This document shows, piece by piece, positions 36,684 to 45,838 of a DNA stretch of 64,000 nucleotides. The position numbers and the translations under genes are program-made. The notes beneath the pieces were generated by a model that searched no databases, was not told where the DNA came from, and saw only the letters and a list, made by a program, of their open reading frames with translations. The stretch comes from CAMWXW01 sp051650105 (GTDB taxonomy: Bacteria > Desulfobacterota > Desulfovibrionia > Desulfovibrionales > Desulfovibrionaceae): NCBI GenBank assembly GCA_051650105.1, contig JBOFIJ010000017.1, positions 40,042 to 104,041 on the forward strand, written 5' to 3'. Each line of letters opens with the position of its first letter. The first letter of the stretch is position 1.

Positions 36684-37891
36684 GATTTCTTACCTTGTTT
36701 TTTAACAATAATTCTACCTAAAAATCCAAAGAAAATTGTAATAAGTATAAGAAGTAATGCTAATTCAATTAAAGCACTTTGTTTAAGCCCAGAAGCTTCA
36801 GCGTATTCGTTAGCAATAAGGCTTGCAATGGTTTGTGCTGGTTCAAAAAGAGAAAAAGACATTCTATTACTATTGCCTATTACCATAGTAACAGCAAGTG
36901 TTTCTCCTAAAGCTCTTCCTAAGGCAAGAAGAAGGCCCGCTACAATGCCAGATTTGGCATAGGGAATAATAATAGTTCGGATAATAGTATACTTTGTTCC
37001 ACCAAGAGCATAGCCTGCTAATTTCATATGTTTTGGAACAAGTGCAATAGCTTCTCTTGTAATAGATGTAGAATAGGGTAATGTCATTATGGAAAGGACA
37101 AGAGAGGCTGTTAGAATATTAGAACCAACATAGGGGACAATAAAAAACATAGCCCAAAAACCATAAATAACAGAAGGAATTCCAGCTAACAGGTCTGAAA
37201 CAGAAGAAAGAAAATAGCCACGTTTTGTTTTCGCAGCATATTCATTTAAATATAAAGCAATGGCAATAGAAAAAGGAAATGATATAGCAATGGCAAGCAA
37301 AGACGAGACAAGTGTACCAAAAATGAAGGGAAAAGCCCCATAAAGGCGAGAATAAGAATCTATATTTTCTAATGAAGGAGAAATAGTTGTAGAGACAATA
37401 GTATTTTCCTCAACAACAAAAGCAATATTCCATGTTGTTGCTATTGGATAATTTTGTGAATTTCTAAGAGTATCTTTAATAGAAAGAACATATTCTCCAT
37501 CGTGAAATGTTTCAAAAAAAAGCTCTATATATCTATTCGTAACACTATACGTGTATGGTATTATTCCATAAGAAGGCTGAGAAAGAGAAATGGCATTATT
37601 AACAGTATCAGGATCTATGGGGTAAGAAAACCGAAGAGAAATAGATTTGTCACTAGGGGATAACACAGGAGGAAAGAGGACTGTTTGTTTTTCGTTCCAT
37701 TGAGAGCTCGTCAAAAAAGAAAGAGAAAATTGTTTTATGGAGGATGAAGAACGGATAAGTAGTGTTGCTATAAGAGCTAAAATGACAAAAATATAAATGA
37801 TAGATGACAGTAAGCCACAATATTCAAGAATTACGTCTAACCAAGAATGCCCCATTGTTTTTATTAAAGGTTTTCTCTCTTTTATAGTCAT
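36680..37891 (-). CDS. pstC: Phosphate ABC transporter permease PstC with periplasmic Ig-like insertion
   Basis: A 403-residue protein, about 80-100 longer than common PstC. TM1 is at about 25-46. Residues about 72-162 form an inserted periplasmic segment: PPVLSPSDKSISLRFSYPID, a central strand run, then YVLSIKDTLRNSQNYPIAT. The pattern resembles a bacterial Ig-like (Big_5) domain. The standard permease resumes with YGAFPFIFGTLVSSLLA near 184 and has the EAA-type loop KLAGYALGGTKYTIIRTIIIPYAKSG near 291. It forms the phosphate channel with PstA. The start follows the pstS stop by 18 bases. The Ig-like reading is by eye. Confidence 0.93.
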   Translation of the reverse strand: MTIKERKPLIKTMGHSWLDVILEYCGLLSSIIYIFVILALIATLLIRSSSSIKQFSLSFLTSSQWNEKQTVLFPPVLSPSDKSISLRFSYPIDPDTVNNAISLSQPSYGIIPYTYSVTNRYIELFFETFHDGEYVLSIKDTLRNSQNYPIATTWNIAFVVEENTIVSTTISPSLENIDSYSRLYGAFPFIFGTLVSSLLAIAISFPFSIAIALYLNEYAAKTKRGYFLSSVSDLLAGIPSVIYGFWAMFFIVPYVGSNILTASLVLSIMTLPYSTSITREAIALVPKHMKLAGYALGGTKYTIIRTIIIPYAKSGIVAGLLLALGRALGETLAVTMVIGNSNRMSFSLFEPAQTIASLIANEYAEASGLKQSALIELALLLILITIFFGFLGRIIVKKQGKKS

Positions 37892-37909
37892 GGAACATCC
37901 TTCTGTAAA

Positions 37910-38965
37910 TTAAAATGTCCTTCCATTGTATGTCATAGTATTTAAGAGTTCAAGTGCTTTTTCTTGTGCAATTTGAGAGAGTGGTGCATAGTAAAGTGGC
38001 TTAGCATATTGTTGTCCATTTGTTAGCATCCATGTTAGTAATGCCTTAACTGCTTTGGCTTGTTGAAGTGTTCGTCCTTTATAATTTTGTTCTTTTTTTA
38101 CTAATATCCAAGTGAAAGAAGCAATGGGCATTGCTACTGGATTAGAGCTATTAGTAAGAGAAACTTTAAGAGAAGGAGGAAGAGAATCTATTTGAGAAGC
38201 TGCAACAGTACTATCTAGAATATTTTCTTCCGTAATACGGTACTTAGCACTGTTAAGCAAATGTGCAATTTTAAGAGTGTTTTGTTTTGCATAGGCAAGT
38301 TCTAAGTATCCTATGCTACCTTTAGTTGCCTTGATAAATGCAGCGACGCCCGCATTACCTTTTTGTCCAACACCAACGGGCCAATTTATAGAGGTATCTT
38401 TTCCATATAATTCAGCCCAATCAGAAGAGACTTTGCTAAGATAATCTGTAAAAATAAAGGTTGTTCCACTTCCATCAGAGCGATAGACGGGAACAATGGG
38501 GATATGTGGAAGTTTGTGATTAGGATTTTCTTTTATAATTTGTGCATCATTCCAATGGGTAATAGCTCCTTCATATATTTTTTCTATAACTTCAGGGCTT
38601 AAGAGAAGTGGGGGACTTTGTGGTTCACCTATATTATATGCTAAAATGACGCTACCGATAACCATGGGAATATGCAAAATGGGAGTGTGAGAAAGCGCTT
38701 CATCTTTTTCTGTCATAGGTGCATCACTGGCGGCGAAGTCCACTATTTCGGAGAGAATATTTTTAATACCACCACCAGATCCAATTGCTTGATAATTTAC
38801 TTTTATACCAAATTCTTTTTGGTATTCTGATAACATTTTTAAATAGAGTGGATAAGGAAACGTCGCACCAGCCCCATTTAGTACTACCGTGGAAGCAAAA
38901 ACAGAAGATGTAGACAGCAGAACGGAGAAACAGCATAGGAAGAAGCAAAAAATTCTAATGAACAT
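37910..38965 (-). CDS. pstS: Phosphate-binding periplasmic protein PstS
   Basis: A 351-residue substrate-binding protein. Its signal peptide (about 1-24) ends SSVFA. The mature start has LNGAGATFPYPLYLKM and then YQAIGSGGGIKNIL, whose Ser/Gly loop binds phosphate, followed by FAASDAPMT near 88. Mid-protein DGSGTTFIFTDYL near 175 is also typical. It captures inorganic phosphate in the periplasm for PstCAB. It is the first gene of pstSCAB-phoU. Its own promoter precedes it; I could not find a clear Pho box. Confidence 0.95.
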   Translation of the reverse strand: MFIRIFCFFLCCFSVLLSTSSVFASTVVLNGAGATFPYPLYLKMLSEYQKEFGIKVNYQAIGSGGGIKNILSEIVDFAASDAPMTEKDEALSHTPILHIPMVIGSVILAYNIGEPQSPPLLLSPEVIEKIYEGAITHWNDAQIIKENPNHKLPHIPIVPVYRSDGSGTTFIFTDYLSKVSSDWAELYGKDTSINWPVGVGQKGNAGVAAFIKATKGSIGYLELAYAKQNTLKIAHLLNSAKYRITEENILDSTVAASQIDSLPPSLKVSLTNSSNPVAMPIASFTWILVKKEQNYKGRTLQQAKAVKALLTWMLTNGQQYAKPLYYAPLSQIAQEKALELLNTMTYNGRTF

Positions 38966-39035
38966 AATAAACTCCTAAATTAAAAGATACTGTTATGGTG
39001 ACTCTTTTGTAAGCAGGAAGAAGAGAGCCACTGGC

Positions 39036-39064
39036 ATTCTATTTGAGAATTAATAAAAAGTCAA
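39036..39064 (-). promoter_or_regulatory. Putative promoter of the pst operon
   Basis: On the minus strand TTGACT (39064-39059), a 17-base spacer and TAGAAT (39041-39036) lie 70 bases upstream of pstS. A good -35 makes it less like a strictly PhoB-dependent promoter, which usually has a poor -35. Confidence 0.6.
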
Positions 39065-39232
39065 GGCTTTTCCATGTAGGTTTTTCTTGTATTTTTGAGG
39101 GCATTCAACGGAGTAAATTAACTCTTGCAAAAAAAATGACTTTCGTATAGAAGAAAGTTATGTGTCTTTTCTAGGGTGTAATAATATAAAAAAGTGAATG
39201 AATGGCCTTTTATTTTTGGGGAAAGTGAGAAA

Positions 39233-41224
39233 ATGCAAAGAAAGACAGCGGATGTACTACGAATTTTGGCAATAGATGCAGTAGAAAGAGCTCAATCTGG
39301 GCATCCTGGTGCTCCTATGGGAATGGCAGATATAGCAGAAGTTCTGTGGAATGAATTTTTATCTCATAATCCTATGAAACCGCAATGGGTAAATAGAGAT
39401 AGAGTGGTACTTTCTAATGGACATGCTTCTATGTTGTTGTATGGTGCTTTGCATTTGTCTGGATATGAGGCTTTTTCAATGGATATGCTGAAACGTTTTA
39501 GACAGTTTGGGTCACATGCAGCTGGGCACCCAGAGTATAATCTAGAAGCAGGGATAGAGATGACAACAGGCCCTTTGGGGCAGGGTTTAGCAAGTGCTGT
39601 AGGGATGGCAATAGGAGAGAAAATTTCTGCAACAAAATACAATAAGGGAAACTATGTTTTATTTGATCATTACACATATGTTTTTGTTGGAGACGGTTGC
39701 TTGATGGAGGGTATATCTCATGAGGCGTGTTCTCTTGCAGGAGTATTATCTTTGTCTAAACTTATTGTCCTTTATGATAGTAACGGGATTTCAATAGATG
39801 GTAATGTGGAGAATTGGTTTGCTGATGATACTTCAAAGCGTTTTGAATCATACGGATGGCATGTTATACGCGATGTAGATGGTCACAATGCGGAGGCAAT
39901 ACGCGAAGCGATAGAAGGGGCTCGGTTGGAGAAAGATAGACCTTCTTTTATTAGCTTTACAACAAAAATAGGCTTTTCTTCTCCAAATAAAGAAAATTCG
40001 AATGCTGCACACGGTTCTCCTTTAGGTGTAGAGGAAATTATAAAAGTGAGAGAGAAACTTCAATGGGAATATGAGCCTTTTGTCATACCAGAAGATATCT
40101 ATGCGCATTGGGATGCAAAAGAAAAAGGAAAAAGAAAGACGGATTTATGGCAGAGTGTTTTTGAGGCATATTCTAAGCAGTATCCAGAATTAGCGAAAGA
40201 AATAGAAGAAAGAAGGAGCTGTCCGCTTTCTGAGGGATGTGAAAAAAAAATAAAGGCATATAGAGAAAAACATTTGGATGATGATAGCTCTGTTGCAACA
40301 CGTGTTGCTTCTCAGCGGATTATTGAAGAGATTATACCAAGTTTCCCATATCTTATAGGTGGTTCAGCGGATTTAACATCTTCTGTAGGGACATGGGTTA
40401 AAGACTCAAAGCATATCACAAAAAAAGATTTTTCAGGTAATTATCTTTCCTATGGAGTTCGTGAATTTGCAATGGGAGCAATAATGAATGGTCTTTCTCT
40501 TTATGGGGGTTTTATTCCATATGCTGGGACGTTCTTGGTCTTTTCAGATTATGCAAAAGCAGCTATTCGCCTAGGGGCACTCATGGGAGTACAAACTATA
40601 TGGATTTTAACTCATGATTCAATAGGTCTTGGAGAAGATGGTCCCACACATCAACCAATAGAGCATTTAACGATGCTGAGAACAATTCCGAATCTTCATG
40701 TTTTTAGGCCTTCTGATATAACAGAAACAAGTTATGCATGGGAATATGCATTAAAGAATAAGGCTGGTCCAACTGCAATAGTGTTATCGAGACAGAAATT
40801 ACCTCATATAAAACGGACAATGGCAATAGCAGAGGGAATTGTACGGGGAGCCTATAGTGTTCGAGACAGTGTAGACCCACAGGTTATTGTGTTAAGTACA
40901 GGCTCAGAGCTGCATTTAGCAGTAGAAGCGCATGCTGTGTTGCGTAGGGATAATATTCATATTCGTGTTGTTTCTGTGGTATCGACAACTCTTTTTGATC
41001 TGCAATCAGAAGAATATAAAAAAGAGATTTTACTTCCCTATATTCCCTGTATAGCTATAGAAGCTGGTGAAGGAACAAGCTGGTATAAATACATAGGGAA
41101 AGATGGCATTTTTATAGGGATGAATAGTTTTGGGGCGTCTGCTCCAGCAGAGGAATTATATAGTCATTTTTCTATTACAGTGGAAAATATTGTGTCTTCT
41201 GTTCATAGAATATTGGGATTGTAA
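39233..41224 (+). CDS. tkt: Transketolase
   Basis: A 663-residue enzyme of normal length. The N-terminal half has AVERAQSGHPGAPMGMAD near residue 19, the substrate region SNGHAS near 65, and the thiamine-diphosphate motif GDGCLMEGISHEA near 152; the second half has the catalytic FREFAMG-like GVREFAMGAIMNG near 409 and TLMRTIPNL-like LRTIPNLHVFRPSD. It moves two-carbon ketol units in the pentose phosphate pathway. ATG 39233 is preceded by GGGGAAAGTGAG; a GTG at 39194 would add 13 atypical residues. pgk follows after 10 bases, so the two are one operon. Confidence 0.96.
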   Translation: MQRKTADVLRILAIDAVERAQSGHPGAPMGMADIAEVLWNEFLSHNPMKPQWVNRDRVVLSNGHASMLLYGALHLSGYEAFSMDMLKRFRQFGSHAAGHPEYNLEAGIEMTTGPLGQGLASAVGMAIGEKISATKYNKGNYVLFDHYTYVFVGDGCLMEGISHEACSLAGVLSLSKLIVLYDSNGISIDGNVENWFADDTSKRFESYGWHVIRDVDGHNAEAIREAIEGARLEKDRPSFISFTTKIGFSSPNKENSNAAHGSPLGVEEIIKVREKLQWEYEPFVIPEDIYAHWDAKEKGKRKTDLWQSVFEAYSKQYPELAKEIEERRSCPLSEGCEKKIKAYREKHLDDDSSVATRVASQRIIEEIIPSFPYLIGGSADLTSSVGTWVKDSKHITKKDFSGNYLSYGVREFAMGAIMNGLSLYGGFIPYAGTFLVFSDYAKAAIRLGALMGVQTIWILTHDSIGLGEDGPTHQPIEHLTMLRTIPNLHVFRPSDITETSYAWEYALKNKAGPTAIVLSRQKLPHIKRTMAIAEGIVRGAYSVRDSVDPQVIVLSTGSELHLAVEAHAVLRRDNIHIRVVSVVSTTLFDLQSEEYKKEILLPYIPCIAIEAGEGTSWYKYIGKDGIFIGMNSFGASAPAEELYSHFSITVENIVSSVHRILGL

Positions 41225-41234
41225 GAGGTATTTC

Positions 41235-42389
41235 ATGCTGAGAACTGTGAGAGACATTGATTTTTCGAATAAAATAGCATTAGTAAGGGTAGATTTTAAT
41301 CTTCCAATGCAAAATGGTATAGTGCAAAGTGTAAAAAGAATAGAGGCTTCTAAAGCGACTATAGAGTATATTTTAGAGCGAGGGGCTAAGGTATTATTGC
41401 TTTCACATTTGGGTAGGCCCGTAGAAGGTATTTATTCAGAAGAGTATTCTTTAAAGCAAATTATACCAAGTGTGGAAAGTGTTTTAGGAAGAGAGATCGC
41501 ATTTGCTCCTAGTTATATTGATGGCATTTTTCCAGAGGGGCAGTGTATATTGTGTGAGAATATACGTTTTTGTGAGGGGGAAAAAGAAAATTCTGATACA
41601 TTGAGTAAACGACTAGCTTCACTGTGCGACGTTTTTGTTTTAGATGCTTTTGCTGTTTCTCATAGAAAGCATGCTTCCACGTATGGTATTTCTCTATATG
41701 CTAAAGAGTCATGTGCTGGTCTTTTGCTTGAAAAAGAGATTATTTCTTTAGAAACAGTGTTGTCACAATCTGCTGGATCTTGTTTAGCAATTGTTGGTGG
41801 CTCCAAGGTTTCAACTAAAATAGAGGTGCTTTCAAAAATAGCTGAGAAAGTGGATACTCTAATAGTTGGGGGTGGAATAGCCAATACATTTTTAGCGAGT
41901 AAGGGTTTTTCTGTTGGAAAGTCTCTTTATGAGGAAGAATATAGTGAGATAGCAAAAAGAATATGTGCCAAAACAAAAGTTATCCTTCCTGTAGATGTAA
42001 AAGTATGTAAGAAAATCGATGAAACTGCGAAGCTTTCTACAAAAGATGTAGCTATGCTTTCAGCAGATGATTATATTGTGGATATTGGTGAAGAAACAAT
42101 ATCGCTGTATGAGAATGAAATTGCAAAAGCGAAGAATATTTTATGGAATGGCCCTATTGGAATATTTGAAATAGCTTCTATGTCGGAGGGCACAAAAAGG
42201 ATTGCGGAGGCAATAGGTAGTAGTAGTGCATTTTCTGTTGCTGGCGGCGGAGATACAATATCTGCAGCAGAAAAATTTCGTGTGTATAATGCCCTTTCCT
42301 ATGTATCAACAGGTGGTGGAGCATTTTTAGAATATATAGAGAGTACGTCTTTTGCTTCTATAAATATATTGTGTAGTAATAAGGATTAA
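41235..42389 (+). CDS. pgk: Phosphoglycerate kinase
   Basis: A 384-residue enzyme, slightly short for the family. It has VRVDFNLPMQNG near residue 16, LLLSHLGRP near 55, ENIRFCEGEKEN near 108, VLDAFAVSHRKHAST near 135, the hinge GGSKVSTKIEVL near 187, and the ATP-binding GGGDTISAAE near 337. The usual Ala-His-Arg form DAFGTAHRAHAS reads DAFAVSHRKHAS here. It makes ATP in glycolysis. I chose ATG 41235, 10 bases after the tkt stop and preceded by AGAGGT. A longer frame starting inside tkt is spurious. Confidence 0.95.
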   Translation: MLRTVRDIDFSNKIALVRVDFNLPMQNGIVQSVKRIEASKATIEYILERGAKVLLLSHLGRPVEGIYSEEYSLKQIIPSVESVLGREIAFAPSYIDGIFPEGQCILCENIRFCEGEKENSDTLSKRLASLCDVFVLDAFAVSHRKHASTYGISLYAKESCAGLLLEKEIISLETVLSQSAGSCLAIVGGSKVSTKIEVLSKIAEKVDTLIVGGGIANTFLASKGFSVGKSLYEEEYSEIAKRICAKTKVILPVDVKVCKKIDETAKLSTKDVAMLSADDYIVDIGEETISLYENEIAKAKNILWNGPIGIFEIASMSEGTKRIAEAIGSSSAFSVAGGGDTISAAEKFRVYNALSYVSTGGGAFLEYIESTSFASINILCSNKD

Positions 42390-42393
42390 TTAT

Positions 42394-43482
42394 ATGTTTG
42401 ACATTCTCAATATGTCTTTTAAAGAATTAGAAGAGTACTGTACCAATATTCTAGGAGAACCTTCTTTTAGGGCAAAACAGGTATGGAAATGGCTTTGGCA
42501 AAAAAGGATTAAATCATTTAGTGAGATGACGAATGTTGCAAAAAGGCTTCGGGAGTATTTAGAGGAACATGCAGTGATTTTATATCCAGAGATAGCTGAT
42601 ATTAAAAAGAGTAATGATGGAACTATAAAATTTTTGTTGCGATTAGAAGATGGAGAAATAATAGAAACAGTACTTATTCCAACAGAAAATAAAACTGGTG
42701 CTGTTCGGATGACACAATGTTTATCGAGTCAGGTTGGATGTGCTATGGCATGCACATTTTGTAGTACAGGGACAATGGGTTTTATACGCAACATGAGTAT
42801 GAGAGAGATACTTGGGCAAATACTTATTGTAAAAGATTATATAAAAGATTATAGCGTAGATACGCCAATTATTAGGAATTTTGTTTTCATGGGTATGGGG
42901 GAACCTTTACTAAATTGCGAAGCGTTATTACCGAGTCTTCGAATTTTAAATGATAGAGATGCTTTATGTTATTCACCACGTAAAATTACGGTATCAACAA
43001 GTGGAATAAAGAGGGGTTTAGAAGCATTATCACAAGAGAATTTGGCATATATAGCAATTTCATTACATAGTCCTTTTCAAAAAACAAGAGCGGAGATAAT
43101 GCCAAAAGCAAGTAAATGGGGTATAGAAGAAATAATTTGTTTTTTGGAGAAGTATCCTTTACAAGCAAGGGCAAAAATAACACTAGAATATGTATTGTTA
43201 CAAGGCGTGAATGATAGCATAGAGGATGCGATAGCGTTGGCAAAAATAGCTTTGCGTTTAAAGGCAAAAGTAAATTTAATCAATTATAATCCTTCTGCAA
43301 CAGATAGATATAAAACGACGTTGGATAAAGATGTTCTTTCTTTTGAAAAGGTACTGTGGAAGCATAAGATAATTACAGTGTTGCGTAAATCAAAAGGTTT
43401 AGATATTCAAGCTGCGTGTGGCCAACTTGTATATGAAACGAAGAATAAAAAGAGAGTGCTTCTTGGAGAATCGTTGAATTAA
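42394..43482 (+). CDS. rlmN: Dual-specificity 23S rRNA/tRNA adenine-C2 methyltransferase RlmN
   Basis: A 362-residue radical-SAM enzyme of normal length. The N-terminal domain has GEPSFRAKQVWKWLW near residue 16. The iron-sulfur motif CAMACTFCSTG is near 116, followed by EILGQIL and the substrate-binding NFVFMGMGEPLLN near 165, and a C-terminal VLRKSKGLDIQAACGQL with the acceptor Cys near 347. It adds a methyl group to A2503 of 23S rRNA and A37 of some tRNAs. It starts four bases after the pgk stop, behind AAGGA, so it belongs to the tkt-pgk operon. Confidence 0.95.
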   Translation: MFDILNMSFKELEEYCTNILGEPSFRAKQVWKWLWQKRIKSFSEMTNVAKRLREYLEEHAVILYPEIADIKKSNDGTIKFLLRLEDGEIIETVLIPTENKTGAVRMTQCLSSQVGCAMACTFCSTGTMGFIRNMSMREILGQILIVKDYIKDYSVDTPIIRNFVFMGMGEPLLNCEALLPSLRILNDRDALCYSPRKITVSTSGIKRGLEALSQENLAYIAISLHSPFQKTRAEIMPKASKWGIEEIICFLEKYPLQARAKITLEYVLLQGVNDSIEDAIALAKIALRLKAKVNLINYNPSATDRYKTTLDKDVLSFEKVLWKHKIITVLRKSKGLDIQAACGQLVYETKNKKRVLLGESLN

Positions 43483-43510
43483 TAAAAGAAAGAAAAAATA
43501 CAAAAAGGTA

Positions 43511-43539
43511 TTGACAAGAAGTTTATAAACGTATAGAAA
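43511..43539 (+). promoter_or_regulatory. Promoter of the tRNA cluster
   Basis: Consensus TTGACA (43511-43516), a 17-base spacer and TAGAAA (43534-43539) lie 13 bases before the first tRNA. Promoter and spacing match that of galU. Confidence 0.7.
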
Positions 43540-43552
43540 TAAGGGGTGCTGT

Positions 43553-43628
43553 TCCTCGGTAGCTCAGTTGGTAGAGCGGGTGACTGTTAATCACTAGGTC
43601 GGCGGTTCAAGCCCGTCCCGGGGAGCCA
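43553..43628 (+). tRNA. tRNA-Asn (GTT)
   Basis: A 76-base cloverleaf with acceptor TCCTCGG/CCGGGGA, the D-arm AGCTCAGTTGGTAGAGC, anticodon GTT in GACTGTTAATC, T-arm GGTTCAAGCC, and an encoded CCA end. First of five tRNAs in a row. Confidence 0.96.
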
Positions 43629-43643
43629 CTTTGTTTGGCCAGT

Positions 43644-43719
43644 GCTGGTGTAGCTCAATTGGTAGAGCAGCTGATTTGTAATCAGCAGGTTGCGGGTTCA
43701 AGTCCCATCACCAGCTCCA
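43644..43719 (+). tRNA. tRNA-Thr (TGT)
   Basis: A 76-base cloverleaf with acceptor GCTGGTG/CACCAGC, anticodon TGT in GATTTGTAATC, a T-arm GGGTTCAAGTCCC, and an encoded CCA. It lies 15 bases after tRNA-Asn. Confidence 0.96.
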
Positions 43720-43722
43720 AGA

Positions 43723-43808
<86 letters not shown>

Positions 43809-43871
43809 TACTGCAGAGCAGTATAGTGTTGTGGGAGATAGGGGTTTTTTTATAGACTACGGCGATAGCAA

Positions 43872-43947
43872 GCGGGAGTAGCTCAATTGGTAGAGCATCA
43901 GCCTTCCAAGCTGAGGGTTGCGGGTTCAAGTCTCGTCTCCCGCTCCA
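43872..43947 (+). tRNA. tRNA-Gly (TCC)
   Basis: A 76-base cloverleaf with acceptor GCGGGAG/CTCCCGC, anticodon TCC in GCCTTCCAAGC, T-arm GGGTTCAAGTC, and an encoded CCA. Confidence 0.96.
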
Positions 43948-44001
43948 CTTTTACCTTTTCCCTACTAAAGCCATAATGAAGACTTACAGACTGATAATCC
44001 T

Positions 44002-44077
44002 GCCCATATAGCTCAGGAGGTAGAGTACTTCCTTGGTAAGGAAGAGGTCATGAGTTCAAATCTCATTATGGGCTCCA
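44002..44077 (+). tRNA. tRNA-Thr (GGT)
   Basis: A 76-base cloverleaf with acceptor GCCCATA/TATGGGC, anticodon GGT in CCTTGGTAAGG, T-arm GAGTTCAAATCTC, and an encoded CCA. It directly precedes tuf, an arrangement often seen in this cluster. Confidence 0.96.
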
Positions 44078-44118
44078 TTTTAAAAAGAATAAATATGAAT
44101 TGAGAGGGAGAACTGCAA

Positions 44119-45315
44119 ATGGCTAAAGAGAAGTTTGAGCGTAAGAAGCCACACGTTAATATTGGTACAATTGGTCATATTGACCATGGTAAGACCACAT
44201 TAACAGCAGCAATTACAAAAATTGCAGGTCTTCGTAGCGGTAAGAATTCATTTGTTGATTACAGCGAAATAGATAAAGCTCCAGAAGAGAAGGAGCGTGG
44301 TATTACGATAGCAACAGCTCATGTTGAGTATGAGAGTGATGCTCGTCATTATGCCCATGTGGATTGTCCTGGTCACGCAGATTATATAAAAAATATGATA
44401 ACGGGTGCTGCTCAGATGGATGGTGGTATTCTTGTTGTTGCGGCGACAGATGGTCCGATGCCTCAAACAAGAGAGCATATACTTTTGGCTCGTCAGGTAG
44501 GTGTTCCTGCATTAGTCGTATTTTTAAATAAATGTGATATGGTGGATGATCCTGAGTTGCTGGATTTAGTTGAGATGGAAGTGAGAGAGCTTTTGTCTTT
44601 GTATGAATTTCCTGGTGAAGAGGTTCCTGTGATACGGGGATCTGCGTTAAATGCTCTTAATTCGAACGATCCTAATTCAGCAGAAGCAGCTCCAATATTG
44701 GAGCTGCTAAAGGCATGTGACGATTTTATTCCTGAGCCGACACGAGACACAGAGAAGCCTTTCTTGTTGCCAATTGAAGATGTATTCTCTATTTCTGGCC
44801 GTGGGACAGTAGTAACAGGTCGTGTAGAGAGGGGTATTGTTAAGGTGGGTGAAGAGGTTGAGATTGTTGGTATAAAAGATACCGTGAAGACAACATGTAC
44901 TGGTGTAGAAATGTTTCGCAAATTACTTGATGAAGGGAGAGCTGGAGATAATGTAGGCGTTCTGATTCGTGGGGTGAAGCGTGAAGATGTAGAGAGGGGT
45001 CAGGTTTTATGTGCTCCTAAATCTATTACACCGCATAAGAAGTTTAAGGCTGAGGTGTATATTTTATCTAAAGAAGAGGGTGGTAGACATACGCCATTTT
45101 TCTCGAATTATCGACCACAGTTTTACTTTAGAACGACGGATGTAACGGGTATAATTCAATTGCCAGATGGTGTTGAGATGATAATGCCTGGTGATAACAC
45201 TACATTTATTGTAGAATTGATATCTCCTATTGCTATGGAGCAGGGTTTGCGATTTGCGATTCGAGAGGGTGGTAGAACAGTTGGTGCAGGTGTTGTTACG
45301 GAAGTAATGGAGTAA
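44119..45315 (+). CDS. tuf: Translation elongation factor Tu
   Basis: A 398-residue EF-Tu. GTP-binding motifs are GHIDHGKTTL near residue 19, RGITIATAHVEY near 59, DCPGHADYIKNM near 81 and NKCDM near 136; domains 2 and 3 contain GRGTVVTGRVERG and the usual PGDNT and GGRTVGAGVV ends. It brings aminoacyl-tRNA to the ribosome. GAGGGAG precedes the ATG. It lies downstream of four tRNAs plus tRNA-Thr and heads a long run with rpmG, secE and nusG. Only this tuf copy is in the window; it is not linked to fusA. Confidence 0.98.
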   Translation: MAKEKFERKKPHVNIGTIGHIDHGKTTLTAAITKIAGLRSGKNSFVDYSEIDKAPEEKERGITIATAHVEYESDARHYAHVDCPGHADYIKNMITGAAQMDGGILVVAATDGPMPQTREHILLARQVGVPALVVFLNKCDMVDDPELLDLVEMEVRELLSLYEFPGEEVPVIRGSALNALNSNDPNSAEAAPILELLKACDDFIPEPTRDTEKPFLLPIEDVFSISGRGTVVTGRVERGIVKVGEEVEIVGIKDTVKTTCTGVEMFRKLLDEGRAGDNVGVLIRGVKREDVERGQVLCAPKSITPHKKFKAEVYILSKEEGGRHTPFFSNYRPQFYFRTTDVTGIIQLPDGVEMIMPGDNTTFIVELISPIAMEQGLRFAIREGGRTVGAGVVTEVME

Positions 45316-45320
45316 GTTAA

Positions 45321-45470
45321 ATGCAGGTTCAAGCAATATTAGAGTGTACTGAATGTAGGCGACGTAATTATTCTACAACAAAGAATAAAAGGACTGTCAC
45401 TAAGCGTTTGGAGTTGAGAAAGTATTGTCGTTGGGATAGGAGGCATACTCTTCATAGGGAGACTAAGTAG
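45321..45470 (+). CDS. rpmG: 50S ribosomal protein L33
   Basis: A 49-residue basic protein that is easy to miss because of its size. It begins MQVQAILECTECRRRNY, has NKRTVTKRLELRKYCRWDRR in the middle and ends with HTLHRETK, the typical L33 tail. The first zinc-type pair CTEC is kept, while the second is reduced to one Cys (YCRWD). It lies five bases after tuf and just before tRNA-Trp, the conserved tuf-rpmG-trnW-secE order. Confidence 0.93.
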   Translation: MQVQAILECTECRRRNYSTTKNKRTVTKRLELRKYCRWDRRHTLHRETK

Positions 45471-45481
45471 CTCTTTGTTAT

Positions 45482-45558
45482 AGGGCAGTAGCTCCAACGG
45501 CTAGAGCACCGGTCTCCAAAACCGGGTGTTGTGGGTTCGAATCCCTCCTGCCCTGCCA
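45482..45558 (+). tRNA. tRNA-Trp (CCA)
   Basis: A 77-base cloverleaf with acceptor AGGGCAG/CTGCCCT, anticodon CCA in GTCTCCAAAAC, T-arm GGGTTCGAATCCC, and an encoded CCA end. It lies between rpmG and secE, as in many bacteria. Confidence 0.96.
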
Positions 45559-45576
45559 TTCTAAATAGAGGCTAAT

Positions 45577-45828
45577 ATGGCTAGTAGTAATAATGTATCA
45601 TCAAAGATAAAAAAGCATGGGAAGAACGGCGAAGTTAATCGTTTTTCTAGGTTATTGAATTATTTTTTAGATTCTCGGTTAGAATTAAGAAAGGTGACGT
45701 GGCCAACTAGGAAAGAAACTATTATGACTAGTTTGGCTGTTTTTGTTTTGGTTTTGGTGGTATCGGTATTTTTAGGTATAGTGGATTTTGGGATTTCTAG
45801 CTTAGTAGGATATCTACTTTCTTTATAG
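45577..45828 (+). CDS. secE: Preprotein translocase subunit SecE
   Basis: An 83-residue protein with one C-terminal membrane helix (about 50-72). Just before it is the SecE hallmark LELRKVTWPTRKETI near residue 35. It has a basic, polar N-terminus and is of the short single-helix form. SecE clamps the SecY channel. It lies 18 bases after tRNA-Trp and 10 before nusG, which is the standard order. Confidence 0.94.
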   Translation: MASSNNVSSKIKKHGKNGEVNRFSRLLNYFLDSRLELRKVTWPTRKETIMTSLAVFVLVLVVSVFLGIVDFGISSLVGYLLSL

Positions 45829-45838
45829 GTATTAGGAT

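Noticed and set aside
38966..39058. Pho box upstream of pstS
   Set aside because: CTGTTAT- and CTCTTTT-like pieces occur, but there is no direct repeat with the proper 11-base spacing.
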